64,000 nt of DNA from Immersiella caudata (lineage: Eukaryota > Ascomycota > Sordariomycetes > Sordariales > Lasiosphaeriaceae). Both the position numbers and the translations under genes were made by a program. The stretch lies in NCBI GenBank assembly GCA_030512335.1, contig JAULSU010000007.1, positions 124,001 through 188,000 of the forward strand, read 5' to 3'. The notes below the pieces were generated by a model. That model was not told the DNA's origin. It saw nothing but the letters and a program-made list of their open reading frames with translations, and did no database searches. Position 1 is the first letter of the stretch, and each line of letters opens with the position of its first letter. This document shows, piece by piece, positions 11,297-21,189 of this stretch.

Positions 11297-12103
11297 TCAA
11301 GTGAGGTACGTCCTTGAGCGCTCTGGATCTTTCCTCATTTTGTCGACATACTTCATAAACTCTGCATAGACTTGATCAGAATCTGTAGGATCCCAATTAT
11401 CTTCTTTAGTGCCGGACTCCTCTTCAGGGTCGGACTTGTGGTTGGGATGACCGAGATCTTCGAACTCCAGGAGCTCCACATCCGAGCGATCCGGGTCGTG
11501 TGAGGATCGGGTGTTTGTCCCTCCCTATACCGAACCTGCTCCCTCGATCATCTGTGGAAGGGCGAGCATCGCGATCTGCTCCAGATGGTTGGCGAGGTGG
11601 TTATTGAATCCGCTGGCTAGTGCCCCGCACTCAAGGCAAATGGGACAGTATGATCAGTCGTTGATACCGATAGGGTGGCTGGAAAGGTCGGCGAGAGTCT
11701 CAATTTCGGACTCTGCGAGGTTGCTGACGTGCTCTCTCCGCAAATGAGACTTCATTTGCTCTGAGGATCGGAACAGAAGGTATGGGTGTTTGTAACATTT
11801 CTACCGTTGCCTATGTGTTGTCTTCTCGTGGTCCAGCCACAGTTGTCTGGACTCGCACAACCGCTCAGGGTCAGTGCAATCCCAGTACGTGCAGATGTAG
11901 GGCTGAAGGTCGTGAATAATGTGGGCTCTATAGCAAATTTCATAACCACGCCGCAAGACTTCACCAAGTGCTATCCAACGCCTTCGCATGCAAGGTCGCA
12001 AGAGAAGGGCAACCTCTCCAAGGCCTTCTACGGCGCCATCGCTCACTGCATGAAGTGCTTTGCTGACCCTGATGCAGACCTCAAAAGCATGTCCTTCTGG
12101 CAA
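11297..12103 (-). pseudogene. Relic of a fungal C2H2-type zinc-finger protein
   Basis: Minus-strand pieces in different frames match, in order, a well-known fungal signature. First comes HDLQPYICTYWDC with a WLDHEKTTH end (about 11800-11925). Next is MKSHLRREHVSNLAESEIE with DLSSHPI (about 11665-11760). Then CPICLECG and NHLANHLEQIAMLALPQ (about 11535-11650), and last an acidic tail. A frameshift near 11800, a TGA at 11654-11656 and a TAG at 11525-11527 break it. In intact relatives this cassette accompanies NACHT/ankyrin or other signalling domains. The upstream part (12000-12250) is too decayed to name. Confidence 0.6.
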
Positions 12104-12539
12104 AAGGTGATTGAGGTGGTAGTTGCACTGCTGCTAGGCGAGTTGCATTATCCAGGGAAGGGACTGTGAGGAGCGGCGATCTGGCACAGGCGAAGAGACT
12201 CGACACGGGAAGGAGCTGCTGTTAAGATCAATACAATGTATTTCCTACGTCTCTGCGGTGCTACCGGGTATTCAGACTCTGCGATCAATCCAACGCTCAA
12301 AAATTAAGACCAATGCACCGCTCCGCAAACATGAGGCTGGTCAGTTGCCAGACGACAGCCAGGTCGTTCCCCCAGTCCCTTATCCTTTCATACCCGGCAC
12401 CAAGCAGAAACCGCATCTCCCCACCATTTTTGTTTCCGCCGATCCACATAACCAGACAACCACATCCCAGAATCCTGGAACCATAATGGCCGCAGTAGTT
12501 GTATCGTGGCTGATCGTCTTCCCAGGACCTCATCCGAGT
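12104..12539. other. Intergenic, no gene seen
   Basis: Between the C2H2 relic and the small Cys-containing gene. Only short overlapping frames. Confidence 0.5.
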
Positions 12540-12895
12540 CTACTTTTCAGCCTGCTTTTCAAAGGGCTTAGGGGCGTTGAACGCGTCGGGCTGTTCCTCC
12601 TTGTCTCTGCTGCAATTCAAAGTTGGCAATTCGGCGTGATGTTGTGCATACCAAGTCTTGCAGTCGCCTGCTTCCTTTGTCACCATGTTTGCTCGCCGTG
12701 TCTGTGTCGTTGACCGCCGCCGCTACCGTCCGCCAGCAACTTGTACCCAACGTTGTTGCAACGTTTCATGCCGGTCCAGTTGACGCATTCGCAGCCTTGC
12801 CACGAGTCGACTTCGTTCTGGCACATGTTGTCGCGTGTACAGTGCACTGGTGTTTGGGTGTCGACGATGGAGAGCGGCGAGAATGGGAGGTGCAT
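12540..12895 (-). CDS. Small cysteine-containing protein (5' end uncertain)
   Basis: Exons 12895-12727 and 12667-12540, joined over a 59-nt intron (donor GTAGCG, acceptor AAGCAG), give 98 residues from MHLPFS. The splice keeps the frame from LLADG into DCKTWYAQHH and reaches a stop after a lysine-rich tail. Seven cysteines occur (residues about 19, 25, 35, 37, 46, 59 and 75), with a WQGCECVNW motif. The frame stays open upstream, across a possible GTACGG..GAGCAG intron, into a hydrophobic stretch containing FPFAIIKLSIK. A signal-peptide exon may therefore be missing from this model. Function unknown; secreted or small zinc-binding are both possible. Confidence 0.45.
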
Positions 12896-14175
12896 GGTTG
12901 AAGAGGTGGTGGTGAGGGAGTCTGCTCGGTAGTGGGTGTTTGAGGAAGTGGGTGGACCGGATTCGTTGGTGTCGAGTTGCTGGTTGTATCCGTACCTGAG
13001 AGCTTGATAGAAAGTTTGATGATAGCAAAAGGGAAAGAAGCACCCTCACAGCAAGCAACACTTTGAATATATTCCCAAATCTCCCAGTCTTTCTTCCATG
13101 GTTACTGCCCCCTGAAAGCCCTCATCTGAGAGCCACAAAGGGGATAACCCCATGCCGGGATCGCCAGCCCCATAGTCGGGTTGTCCGTGTCTGCCCCCCG
13201 TGTCAAGCCCGGAGACACGCCGTCCGCAACGGCGCTTACACTACCCCAATCGCCCCAATCTTCCCAGCCCCGGCATCATTCCGTCCCGATGAAGCCCCAT
13301 CGTCGATCGTGGCTATTCATTGCCATCCGTTCTCCCGCCCGGCTCCCGACGTACTCAGACCCGGTGCGTTATCCCCGCCGTTGCAGTGACAGCTCAACGA
13401 TGGAGAGAATATACACCTCCCCCTCTCACAAAAGTCTTCAGGATCGTCCTGATTCTTAGATTGTTTGCAACACCAAGTCATCCATGACAAAAAGCGAACT
13501 AAAAGGCATAACGTCACATCCATCACTCCATTTCGATCCAAACCTAACCCAAGACTCCACGCTCATGTGGACCTGGTCATTCCCAGACCGCACTGTCTTC
13601 CCTCGCATCCGAAAAAAAACAACCCCTGATCAGCAGGCCTCTTTGTGTACCCAACCAGCCGCGAGACCCGCTTCGCGGAAATTCCGAGTCTCGGTCCCTC
13701 CGTATCTCAAGGCCGGAAAATCACAGACAGTGGCGATGTGCCGCTCATTCCGCACATCACTACGATTTTATCTCGGCATGTTGGCGGTTGGCGGTTGGCG
13801 GTGGCTTGTGACGCAGAAGTGAAATCATGGGCCTTGAGAAAAGGTGCGTGACCCCTCCATGATAGGGCTTGATCTCGGATGTCTGTTTCGATCATCCCCT
13901 TGGCGGAAGTATGACATGGCTCAGCGGGCGAACATCACTCCCTCTTGGACTGCGCATTGCGGCAAAGGGTAGGAATTGGAGAGTGTTCTCACTGATAACA
14001 TGAACGCTGATTGCAAGCAAATATTTGTTGTCGGAAAAGCCACATCCCCCATGTCTTGTTGCTGCGCCCCCCCTCCCCGTCAGCTCACCACTGGCGAAGA
14101 CCGCCTTTCCCCTCTGCGGTAAGCCTCATAGCTCTCATAACGGGCAAGACACCCCTATCTCCTGTTTAAACCCCA
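12896..14175. other. Intergenic, no gene seen
   Basis: Several overlapping frames on both strands of 60-110 codons, none with recognisable motifs. 13060-13480 is C-rich and proline-coding in most frames. Confidence 0.4.
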
Positions 14176-14468
14176 TTACTTCTTCTTGTTCGCAGAGTCA
14201 GTTCGAGGCGGAGGCGTGTTCATCTCGGGATGCACGGCTCTGAGTGTGCTGGCCTAGAGTCAGTCTCCCAACAACATGACCTCGAAAAGAGAGGAGCATA
14301 CCATTCATAACAGTCGTCTTCGGCCACCTTCGTGACGCTAGTGGTCCAAGGGTCGCTGATGTCGACGGCCTTTGGTCCAAGGCACCCCTTAAAGAGGAGA
14401 GGGCAAAATTCGACAGAGGTGCTGTCGTAATGATTGCACCGGTAGATCCTCACCTGGTTCTTGCACAT
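14176..14468 (-). CDS. Small Cys-containing protein of unknown function
   Basis: Exons 14468-14302 and 14248-14176 give 79 residues starting MCKNQVRIYRCNH and ending in a lysine run. The 53-nt intron (GTATGC to GCCAG) has a CTGAC branch site. Two other acceptors 9-11 nt downstream would give shorter or differently ended proteins; I prefer GCCAG because it yields the C-x2-x pair CYEC and a basic tail. Cysteines at 2, 11, 22 and 30, then a CYEC pair, recall small fungal proteins with a C-rich H-containing start, perhaps zinc-binding. No signal peptide, so probably intracellular. Confidence 0.45.
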
Positions 14469-15384
14469 CGTGTCTGCAAGGCGGTGAGGGCGTGATGGTT
14501 TCAAGTTCCGAATAGCTGCACGGCAGCGGCCGTCGTGTCGACGGGAGAAGAGAGGAACAACAAACGTAGCTAAAGACTGAAAATCCGCAAGTCGTGTGGG
14601 AAGTGAAGGTGCGCTGTGTCGAGGAACGCCAAACTCCTCGCTGCCCGTGATTCGACGATGGATCAAGTATGTCTCATGAAAGATAGTCGTGATGATGGCC
14701 GAGGGGAGCCAGCGCAGGGACACCGCCCGCGATGCATTCCCCGTCCGAGATCGCTGATACGACCTGCTCCCACTGTCGACCCACGCACTCAGTCAGTCTT
14801 GCCAGCGAAACCCCCCCTTGAGAGAAGGAAGTACTTACCTCAGCTCTTTCGCGTCCACGCCCTACGTTCGAATCCCGCCGGCGCCGGTCGCTGTCTCGCT
14901 GGTGCGGTTGTTTTAGGGAAGGGGACCTCTAGAAAGGTTCTGCGCCCTAACGACTGCCACTTCGGCATGAGATAAGACCAACCACGCCACCAGCCGCACA
15001 CGTAATGATGATGGTGACGAAAGAAAGAGCCCAAAATCGCCTCGGCTCGTTGCTCCCACCAAGTTTTGCGAAGCGCCTCGTCTGCAAGATCAGAACTCAC
15101 GGCGTCGCCAACCTGTGTTGCGAGAACTCGTAATCCTGCGATGAAACTTGCTATCCCCGCATGTCCCCGTCACCGATCCCTTGAAGGAATAAGGAATGGT
15201 GGGGGGCGAACCCACTTGCCGCTTTAAACACGCGCTGACCCGCATTTCCCTGAATCCTGACATTATCACTCCCTCAAAAGAAAAAGACCAGGACAACAAA
15301 GAATTACAAATACAACTACAAAATATACTATTACATCTAAGGCCTGCGCGCATGTGGGGATATGTCGGGCTAATCCCGCCCCTG
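14469..15384. other. Intergenic up to transposon
   Basis: No supported gene. A minus-strand frame at 14840-15100 is rich in W and H but has no splice context. The GTGGG-TTCGCCC-CCCAC hairpin near 15190-15210 resembles a T-arm but no tRNA can be completed around it. Confidence 0.4.
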
Positions 15385-15440
15385 TACGGAGGTGCCTTTC
15401 AAAAGTTCTGCACAATGCCAAGCCAGCCACACCCCTTTAA
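15385..15440 (+). repeat. Left terminal inverted repeat of transposon
   Basis: Starts TACGGAGGTGCC and ends CCCCTTTAA; exact reverse complement of 16852-16907. Confidence 0.93.
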
Positions 15441-15535
15441 CTGAATGATCAGCAACCACACCACATCTGGTCTGGCCACGTAATGTTACCCCTCAGCCCC
15501 GCTTCCACAGCTCAACAGTCAACACAACGATCAAG

Positions 15536-16822
15536 ATGTCGCCAAATACAGATATTTCCATGCGTGCGCTTATTGTTACCCTCAAATCCCCTATTGTAGG
15601 CCTTTCTTCGGCTGATATCTTTGCACAAACCGGGGTTTCCGTTAATACCGTCAATCGAATATATGCCAGGGCTATTGAGCGTGGGTTTGATCCAAATATA
15701 CGGCCTTTGATCATCAAGAACGAATGGGTCGAAGATGCTCCCCGTTCTGGCCGCCCACGAAAACACACCCCTGAAAATACCGAGAAGGTTATCGCTAAGG
15801 TTCGCAAAGATCGATATGGCCGTGAGAAATCCTGTGCTGATCTGGCCGGTGAGCTCAGTGCCGAGGGCCTCGACATCTCAGCTATTACGATCTGGAGGAT
15901 CCTCAAATCAGCAGGGTTCAACAAAACGAAGCCAACGAGGAAGCCTGGGTTGACGAAGAAGATGAAGGAGGAACGACTGAAGTGGTGTCTTGATCATAAA
16001 GATTGGACTTTAGAGGATTGGAAGCGTGTTATTTGGTCTGATGAAACTTCTGTTGTATTACTTCACCGCCGGGGAGGATATCGTATTTGGAGGAAACCTG
16101 ATGAGCGTTTTCTTAAAAGCTGTATTCGTGAACGATGGAAAGGATATTCGGAGTTTATGTTTTGGGGTTGTTTTTCGTACGATCAAAAGGGGCCTTGTCA
16201 TTGCTGGCTTCCAGAAACGAAGGCTGAAAAGGAACAAGCTGAGAAGGATCTTGAGGAATGGAATAAAGAGCTGGAGCCAATATTGCGTAACGAGTGGGAG
16301 TTGAATACGTCAATGGGAAGGCTTGGCTTGGTTGCGAAACGAGGTACAAAACCACAATGGCGATGGAATAAAACAAACGGCAAACTCGTACGAGAATCAA
16401 AAGGAGGTATCGACTGGTATCGCTATCAGACCAAGATCCTTATACCAAAGCTTATTCCTTTCGCCAAAAGCTGTGGGCCAAATACGCTCGTTCAGGAGGA
16501 TAAGGCTAGCGCACACGCTCATCGCGCTCAACAGCGTATATACGATATCTATCAGGTACACCGACTCCTTTGGCCAGGTAATTCCCCTGATCTTAACATG
16601 ATAGAGCCTTGTTGGTTCTGGATGAAGAGAGAAACAACTAAAAAGGGAGCCCCAAAGAGCAGGGCTGAGGCTATTCGAGCATGGGAGGAATGCTGGAATA
16701 AAAACCTCACTCAGGAGCGTATTCAGGCCTGGATTGAAAGGATTATTGAGCATATACAACAGGTAATAAGGTGTGAAGGAGGCAACGAGTATCGAGAGGG
16801 CCGGAAAAGAATAAGGAGCTAG
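15536..16822 (+). CDS. Tc1/mariner family transposase
   Basis: 428 residues, no intron. The N-terminal helix-turn-helix region (about residues 10-140) includes SGRPRKHTPEN and a second DNA-binding segment with TIWRILKSAGF. The DDE catalytic domain has the first aspartate in VIWSDETS, the second in QEDKASAH and the glutamate in SPDLNMIEP, with 34 residues between the last two (DD34E). It cuts and pastes the element at TA sites in the nucleus. All catalytic residues are present and the frame is intact, so it may be active. A basic, charged insert of about 80 residues lies between the first and second catalytic aspartates. The start lies 95 bp inside the left repeat. Confidence 0.93.
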   Translation: MSPNTDISMRALIVTLKSPIVGLSSADIFAQTGVSVNTVNRIYARAIERGFDPNIRPLIIKNEWVEDAPRSGRPRKHTPENTEKVIAKVRKDRYGREKSCADLAGELSAEGLDISAITIWRILKSAGFNKTKPTRKPGLTKKMKEERLKWCLDHKDWTLEDWKRVIWSDETSVVLLHRRGGYRIWRKPDERFLKSCIRERWKGYSEFMFWGCFSYDQKGPCHCWLPETKAEKEQAEKDLEEWNKELEPILRNEWELNTSMGRLGLVAKRGTKPQWRWNKTNGKLVRESKGGIDWYRYQTKILIPKLIPFAKSCGPNTLVQEDKASAHAHRAQQRIYDIYQVHRLLWPGNSPDLNMIEPCWFWMKRETTKKGAPKSRAEAIRAWEECWNKNLTQERIQAWIERIIEHIQQVIRCEGGNEYREGRKRIRS

Positions 16823-16851
16823 GGGGCCAAGATGGCCAGGGTTGTATGTAA

Positions 16852-16907
16852 TTAAAGGGGTGTGGCTGGCTTGGCATTGTGCAGAACTTTTGAAAGGCAC
16901 CTCCGTA
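16852..16907 (-). repeat. Right terminal inverted repeat of transposon
   Basis: Exact reverse complement of 15385-15440, ending in the TA duplicated at the target. Confidence 0.93.
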
Positions 16908-17265
16908 TTGACCCACAAGTTGTCACACCTGGCAGGAAAGTCCAATGTAAAGGGACCCACTTTGGAGCATGTCAGAAGTGGGTCAGTTTAGAGGTCAAGT
17001 TACTTATTGATTAGCGCGGGGCGACAAGATAAGGACCACTTACTAACCTGCTACTAACATCACCAACTCACACATCAGATCACGCACAATTTTCGCTAGT
17101 TTATAGCCGGAATCTGCCTCCATACTCCTGCCACTGACATCTGAGCCATCTAAGGTCATGCTATGTTTTTTTTTTCATGATCGAATCCCACTAGCGGTCA
17201 TTTCTCAGCGAAAAATCCCACAGTGCAAGACTCGGTGAAAAGTCAAACATTCCCGAAACCCCTTC
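16908..17265. other. Intergenic, nothing recognised
   Basis: Right flank of the transposon; short T-run at 17166-17175. Confidence 0.5.
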
Positions 17266-17811
17266 CTACTCACGTCGACGTACACCAAAGACCGCCAACA
17301 TAAACTTGAGGCGGTCCACAGGCATCGTGCAAAGGACGACCAATGAGTCAACCGCGAAGAAGAGCACAAGAGCAAATCCCACGCTGGAATAAAACTGGTA
17401 GTCCACCGCCAAGTCCGCGGAAACAGTTGCCAAAACCGCTGAAGCAATCCCGCATGCCACGATCGAGTCCGCGGGAAAAGTCGTGCGCTTCGCTGTCGAT
17501 TGCGTTGAGGAGAGGTCGGCCGAGGCCCCGGGGAATGCGTCGCGTCGATTCCTCGAAGGCGCGAAGAAATTCCATGGGGATCTGGGCGGAGTACCCAAGT
17601 AGACGCTTTGGATCGTAGCCACAGCGAAGAGCGCAAATTTCGCCGTTGTGACCAATACAGGCAAAGAGATGACTGCAAAATTCTGTCAGCATAGGTGCAG
17701 ATGGTAGCGGGGTCAGCGGGGCATCTACCCAACCTTGCTGCCGAGGATCATCGTCATGGATGCGAACTTCTTGACGACGAAGACGATGAAGACAGTGGTT
17801 TGCAAAAACAT
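17266..17811 (-). CDS. Small multi-pass membrane protein, unknown family
   Basis: Exons 17811-17734 and 17682-17266 give 164 residues from MFLQTT. A 51-nt intron (GTTGGG to GCTGACAG) keeps frame from ILGSK into NFAVISLPV. Hydrophobic segments lie at about 7-14, 28-50, 98-115 and 118-140, interrupted by a polar loop with FFAPSRNRRD. Upstream the same frame stays open to about 17870 without an ATG, so more 5' exons may exist. The protein is membrane-bound; role unknown. An opposite-strand frame at 17850-17945 also ends in a hydrophobic stretch and competes as an explanation there. Confidence 0.4.
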
Positions 17812-18890
17812 GTGTTGATGAGACAGTTGCCCTGGCTGAGCGACGTGAAATGCGCGACCGTAATAAGGATGCTGCCGGCATTGCAATCCTCGTCACCGTC
17901 GCGCTGAGGACCACGCTCAATATCGGCGTACTTATCTATGGTTAGTTGACGAAGATTGGTCTTAATCTGGTATTGAGGGTTTCTGATAATTTGGAAAAAG
18001 TTGTGTGTGGGGAGTGAGGAAGAAGTTTGGGAAGCTACGGCCGCTGATAGAAGAGTTGATGCGGCTGGTTTGCCATGCGGCTTGGATCGCAACTTCCTGT
18101 GTGGTTTGGGTTAGCCTTGTGTCTGGTGTTGTGGTGTCTGGTGTCGCACCGGTTTGTAGCCCTTGCTCGCTAAAAGGCGGCCATAATCTGTGTTTATTTC
18201 CAATGAATTTTTTACCGAGGAAATACCGATTCAGAAAGGTCTTCACCTAATCTCCCGCTTATTTCCCCGCGCTAATAAATTCTAGGCGGTTACACTTCTC
18301 CCATCCCCTAATTATCTCCTAACTCGCAATAAGCACACCTCTATCAGCACTTAGGGATTTTACAGCTATAAAGGAACTTCTCGTTACAATACCCCCTTTG
18401 CTTCTCTAGAGGTTTCTTATGGCACTCATGTAGCTGCTTCCGGTAGCGATCAAGCCGCGACTTCCCTGAGGCTCTGCGGAACACGAGCCATAGCATCGCC
18501 CCGCTTGAAAGACGCTCGCTGACATGCAGAAAAGTAGCCCCACTTCGACCTGTGACAAAACCGCCTCCTCACAGAGCAGGGGAAATTTGAGCCTTATACC
18601 GTGGGGAAGGGTTTGCGTTAATTTTCGGCTTTGCAGATTACGCTACGGTCTCCACGTCACAGGACCTCCAGCTGCCAGATAGATAAAATGCGCCGGGTTA
18701 TTGAAGGAAGCAACCGTCTGGAGTTCATGTGATGTTCATCTGCCGCCATCTCTAATGCTATCTATATCCCTGTCGTTCCGAGCCTCGGACGCGCCCTTGC
18801 ACCCAGCTAAGTCGTTTGCAAGGTCAAAAGGTTTGAGCGCCCCTACCATTACCTATTGCACTTGAGCATAGTTTTGACCCTCAACGGAAT
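17812..18890. other. Intergenic, no confident gene
   Basis: Contains a plus-strand hydrophobic frame at 18005-18250 and AT-rich DNA at 18260-18420; no motifs, no convincing splicing. Confidence 0.4.
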
Positions 18891-19394
18891 TTAAATGCCT
18901 CCTTGGACTCTGCATACCTCCGACGCTGGTGGTTGACGGTGACTGTCGACGAGCCCCTTCTCGGGAACGGGGGCTAGTGGTACCAATGGGGCGACACCTC
19001 CAACTGGCCCAGTGTCTGGCTCGGGGTGTGCTGGCTCAGGATCAGGTTCCGCTTCTGAACCAGTGAAGGGTTTTGGAGAGGGCTTAATGGTGGGAACTGC
19101 AACAACTTCGGGACTTTGCAGGTGGTTTCCAACGGCCGAGCAGAACTCCCAGTGCATCCGTTCCCACCAACTCCTCCGGGCGGAAACCTCGGCTTCAATT
19201 GCATCACCTTCCCGCTCGAGCACGCCTCTCAGTTGCAGGATATCCTGCCTCGCATGTTGACGAAGCTTCCGGCGGCCCTGTAGTGCCTCGAGCCGTCTGT
19301 CAATCTCCCCCTTCCGCGCCTGCAGGAGCATCTCGGCAGCGAGGTCCGCTGCTTCCTCGTCGTCGATGGCCTTTTCTTTTGCATCGATTGACAT
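18891..19394 (-). CDS. Hypothetical coiled-coil protein
   Basis: 167 residues in one exon. Residues 1-80 are dense in A, E, R, L, K and D with a heptad look (EEAADLAAEMLLQARKGEID and the stretch after it), so a long helix or coiled coil. A WWERMHWEF aromatic patch follows. The C-terminal third is proline-rich with PEP-type repeats. No signal peptide or membrane helix. Family not recognised. The ATG at 19394 is the first in frame. Confidence 0.45.
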   Translation of the reverse strand: MSIDAKEKAIDDEEAADLAAEMLLQARKGEIDRRLEALQGRRKLRQHARQDILQLRGVLEREGDAIEAEVSARRSWWERMHWEFCSAVGNHLQSPEVVAVPTIKPSPKPFTGSEAEPDPEPAHPEPDTGPVGGVAPLVPLAPVPEKGLVDSHRQPPASEVCRVQGGI

Positions 19395-19616
19395 TCGAAA
19401 GTTTCGTGCTTTGATCGTCCGCCAGCGTCAGGTGGAGGGTAGGGGGCCCACAGGATGGCGTGGCAAGGACTCGTATGGCCCTTTGGTGGCGCCGGCTGCC
19501 CCTCCTGGACGAGTTGCATCGAATTGATCCTGCATATCTGGATGGGAAGATGTCAGCCGAAGTTTTCTCTGCTGCATGGAACATCAGGATAAACTCGCAT
19601 CCAGTTCGACCTTCAG

Positions 19617-20213
19617 TCAGCAAACTTCACATCCTCTGTGCTCATCTTGAGTGAGCGTGGCTACGCCCCGCACCATATGATTAGCAGCGACCACGTCTCC
19701 AATGCTGATTGTGGAGGAGCAGTTGTGGGGGCAAGCGCCTCGCCGGGAAATACGCAGGCCTGCGATGCCCTTCGGTAACGCAACGACTTCCACCTTGTCG
19801 ACGCACTCAGCCCTCATGGCGAAGGCGGTCTCGATCTCGCGCTGAGGCCAGACGGATCCCACTCGAGAGGTCTCGCACGACTATTTCTCAAGACTGCTGA
19901 CGGACGAACGGCTGAGGAGACGGAGACCGCTGACGACTGAGCGGCTGCATATGGAGATGTATGACGCCCTCAGTTGAAGGTCACCATGCTTCCAATCGAG
20001 ATGTAACCACAAAATCTGCGTGTTGAGCTCCGGGTGATGGTAAACAATGCCAGGCAGGTTGGAGTTCCGAGGTGCAAGGCGGACGAGGTCCCCTCCGGCC
20101 ACACGGCGCGGCGGGTTTGGAACAAGGCCGTTGCTGTATTTACTCCCATGCGTCGCGTCGATGGAAGCAAGCAATACACTCGTTAGGGGTCTGGCCGCCT
20201 CCATTATGTACAT
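19617..20213 (-). pseudogene. Probable C-terminal relic of the F-box gene
   Basis: Two minus-strand frames in order (20213-19881 and 19862-19617). The second holds VDKVEVVALPKGIAGLRI, resembling the IxGLRF repeats at the C-terminus of fungal F-box proteins that start like the frame at 20869. Stops and frame changes separate it from the intact F-box half, so the gene looks truncated and decayed at its 3' end. Confidence 0.3.
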
Positions 20214-20329
20214 CTTGATGCGACAGTGTCAGCTGAGGGTCTGGGGGGTGTTTATAATTCGCACTGTCGTGATAAGATACAACAACCTAGCGTCGATGCG
20301 AGACAAAGGCAGGTGAGCATTGTCCCCGG

Positions 20330-20869
20330 TCAGGCTTCCCGCCCTCTACCAGTCCATCTCCAACCCATCTCGAATCTGCTCGCCCAAAAGCTTCGTGGAA
20401 GGTTTTGGGGCTGTGACATTTGCGCAACTGTTCTTGACGCCAGTTTGAGACTGGCCACGTCTGACGACCCGAGGAAGGTTAAGATGTTGTGAGTGACCTC
20501 TGGGGGAAGCTTTGAGAACAAAGGATCCGATTTGTTATCGCACCCAACGACGCGGTCGAAGAAGGCGCGCCAGCATGCATCGTGCAGTAGAACACAAGTA
20601 CTGCCGTTCTCCAGGATGCCTGCGGTAAGGGCAGGCTCTTGAGGCGGTCCAGTTGCGGCTGGGCAAAAACGGTCATCGGGATCTGTGAGGCTTGCGAATA
20701 ACTGTCGGTGTCGCGAGATGATGCCAGGTCCGGTGATGAATAGGTCTCCCTTCTCCGTCTCGGAAATGACCGCCCGGACGTTTCCTTGCCATCCAGGAGC
20801 TTCCCCGGGACGCGCTTGGTTCTCAAAGTCAAGGCCACAGAGTTGGCAGGAGGGCGTAAAAGGCCACAT
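20330..20869 (-). CDS. F-box protein, N-terminal half (truncated)
   Basis: From MWPFTPSCQLCG at 20869 the frame gives about 179 residues; it stays open further upstream to 20998. A C-x2-C start and FHDACW-like segment (VLLHDACWRAFF) lead to an F-box at about residues 120-165: LFSKLPPEVTHNILTFLGS, then SLKLASRT and FWASRF. The F-box recruits Skp1 in SCF ubiquitin ligases. Fungal members with this layout are usually 400-700 residues, with substrate-binding repeats after the F-box. Here a stop comes 14 residues after FWASRF. Either an intron follows or, more likely, the gene is broken (see 19617-20213). Confidence 0.55.
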   Translation of the reverse strand: MWPFTPSCQLCGLDFENQARPGEAPGWQGNVRAVISETEKGDLFITGPGIISRHRQLFASLTDPDDRFCPAATGPPQEPALTAGILENGSTCVLLHDACWRAFFDRVVGCDNKSDPLFSKLPPEVTHNILTFLGSSDVASLKLASRTVAQMSQPQNLPRSFWASRFEMGWRWTGRGREA

Positions 20870-21189
20870 GGTTTCGGCAGGCGAGACAGTGGGTGGCAAG
20901 GAATGGCGAGATGTTTGCGCGAAGAAGCGTTTAGCTGCGTCTCGGTCGCCCAGGATGGGGCGCTGCGCTGCGTGAGCTATGCGAGATGCAGAATTCACGA
21001 AGACGACGGGGTGATGTTGAGGGAAGCAGTAGCAAAATCTTGAGGTTCAGGAAAATCCAGAGTTTGAGAAAAAACTGAAGGTTGAGCGTGACCGAAAAAC
21101 CTAGCGCCGAGCAGAGGCCGGATGGAAGGCTCATAGCGCAAACCAATCATCGCCGCGATTGGAGCACAAATAACAAAACGCGAAACAAT

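Larger units (their letters stand above)
15385..16907 (+). mobile_element. Tc1/mariner-type DNA transposon, structurally complete
   Basis: The element is 1523 bp including the flanking TA dinucleotides (15385-15386 and 16906-16907), which are the expected TA target-site duplication. The ends are inverted repeats of 56 bp counting the TA, 15385-15440 and 16852-16907, and are identical base for base in my reading. The single gene inside is uninterrupted. Identical ends and an open transposase indicate a young copy, untouched by RIP-type mutation. It sits in intergenic DNA. Confidence 0.93.

Noticed and set aside
14866..14880. GTTCGAATCCC, a match to the tRNA B box
   Set aside because: The flanking bases (CCTAC and CCGCC) do not pair into a T-stem and no A box lies at the right distance.
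15190..15212. Hairpin GTGGG-TTCGCCC-CCCAC like a tRNA T-arm
   Set aside because: The loop lacks the usual TTCGA, and neither acceptor stem nor anticodon arm can be built around it on the minus strand.
17850..17945. Plus-strand hydrophobic frame (AGIAILVTVAL) as the end of a gene
   Set aside because: Overlaps the 5' flank of the minus-strand membrane protein; a TGA lies just upstream and no donor/acceptor pair rescues a longer frame.
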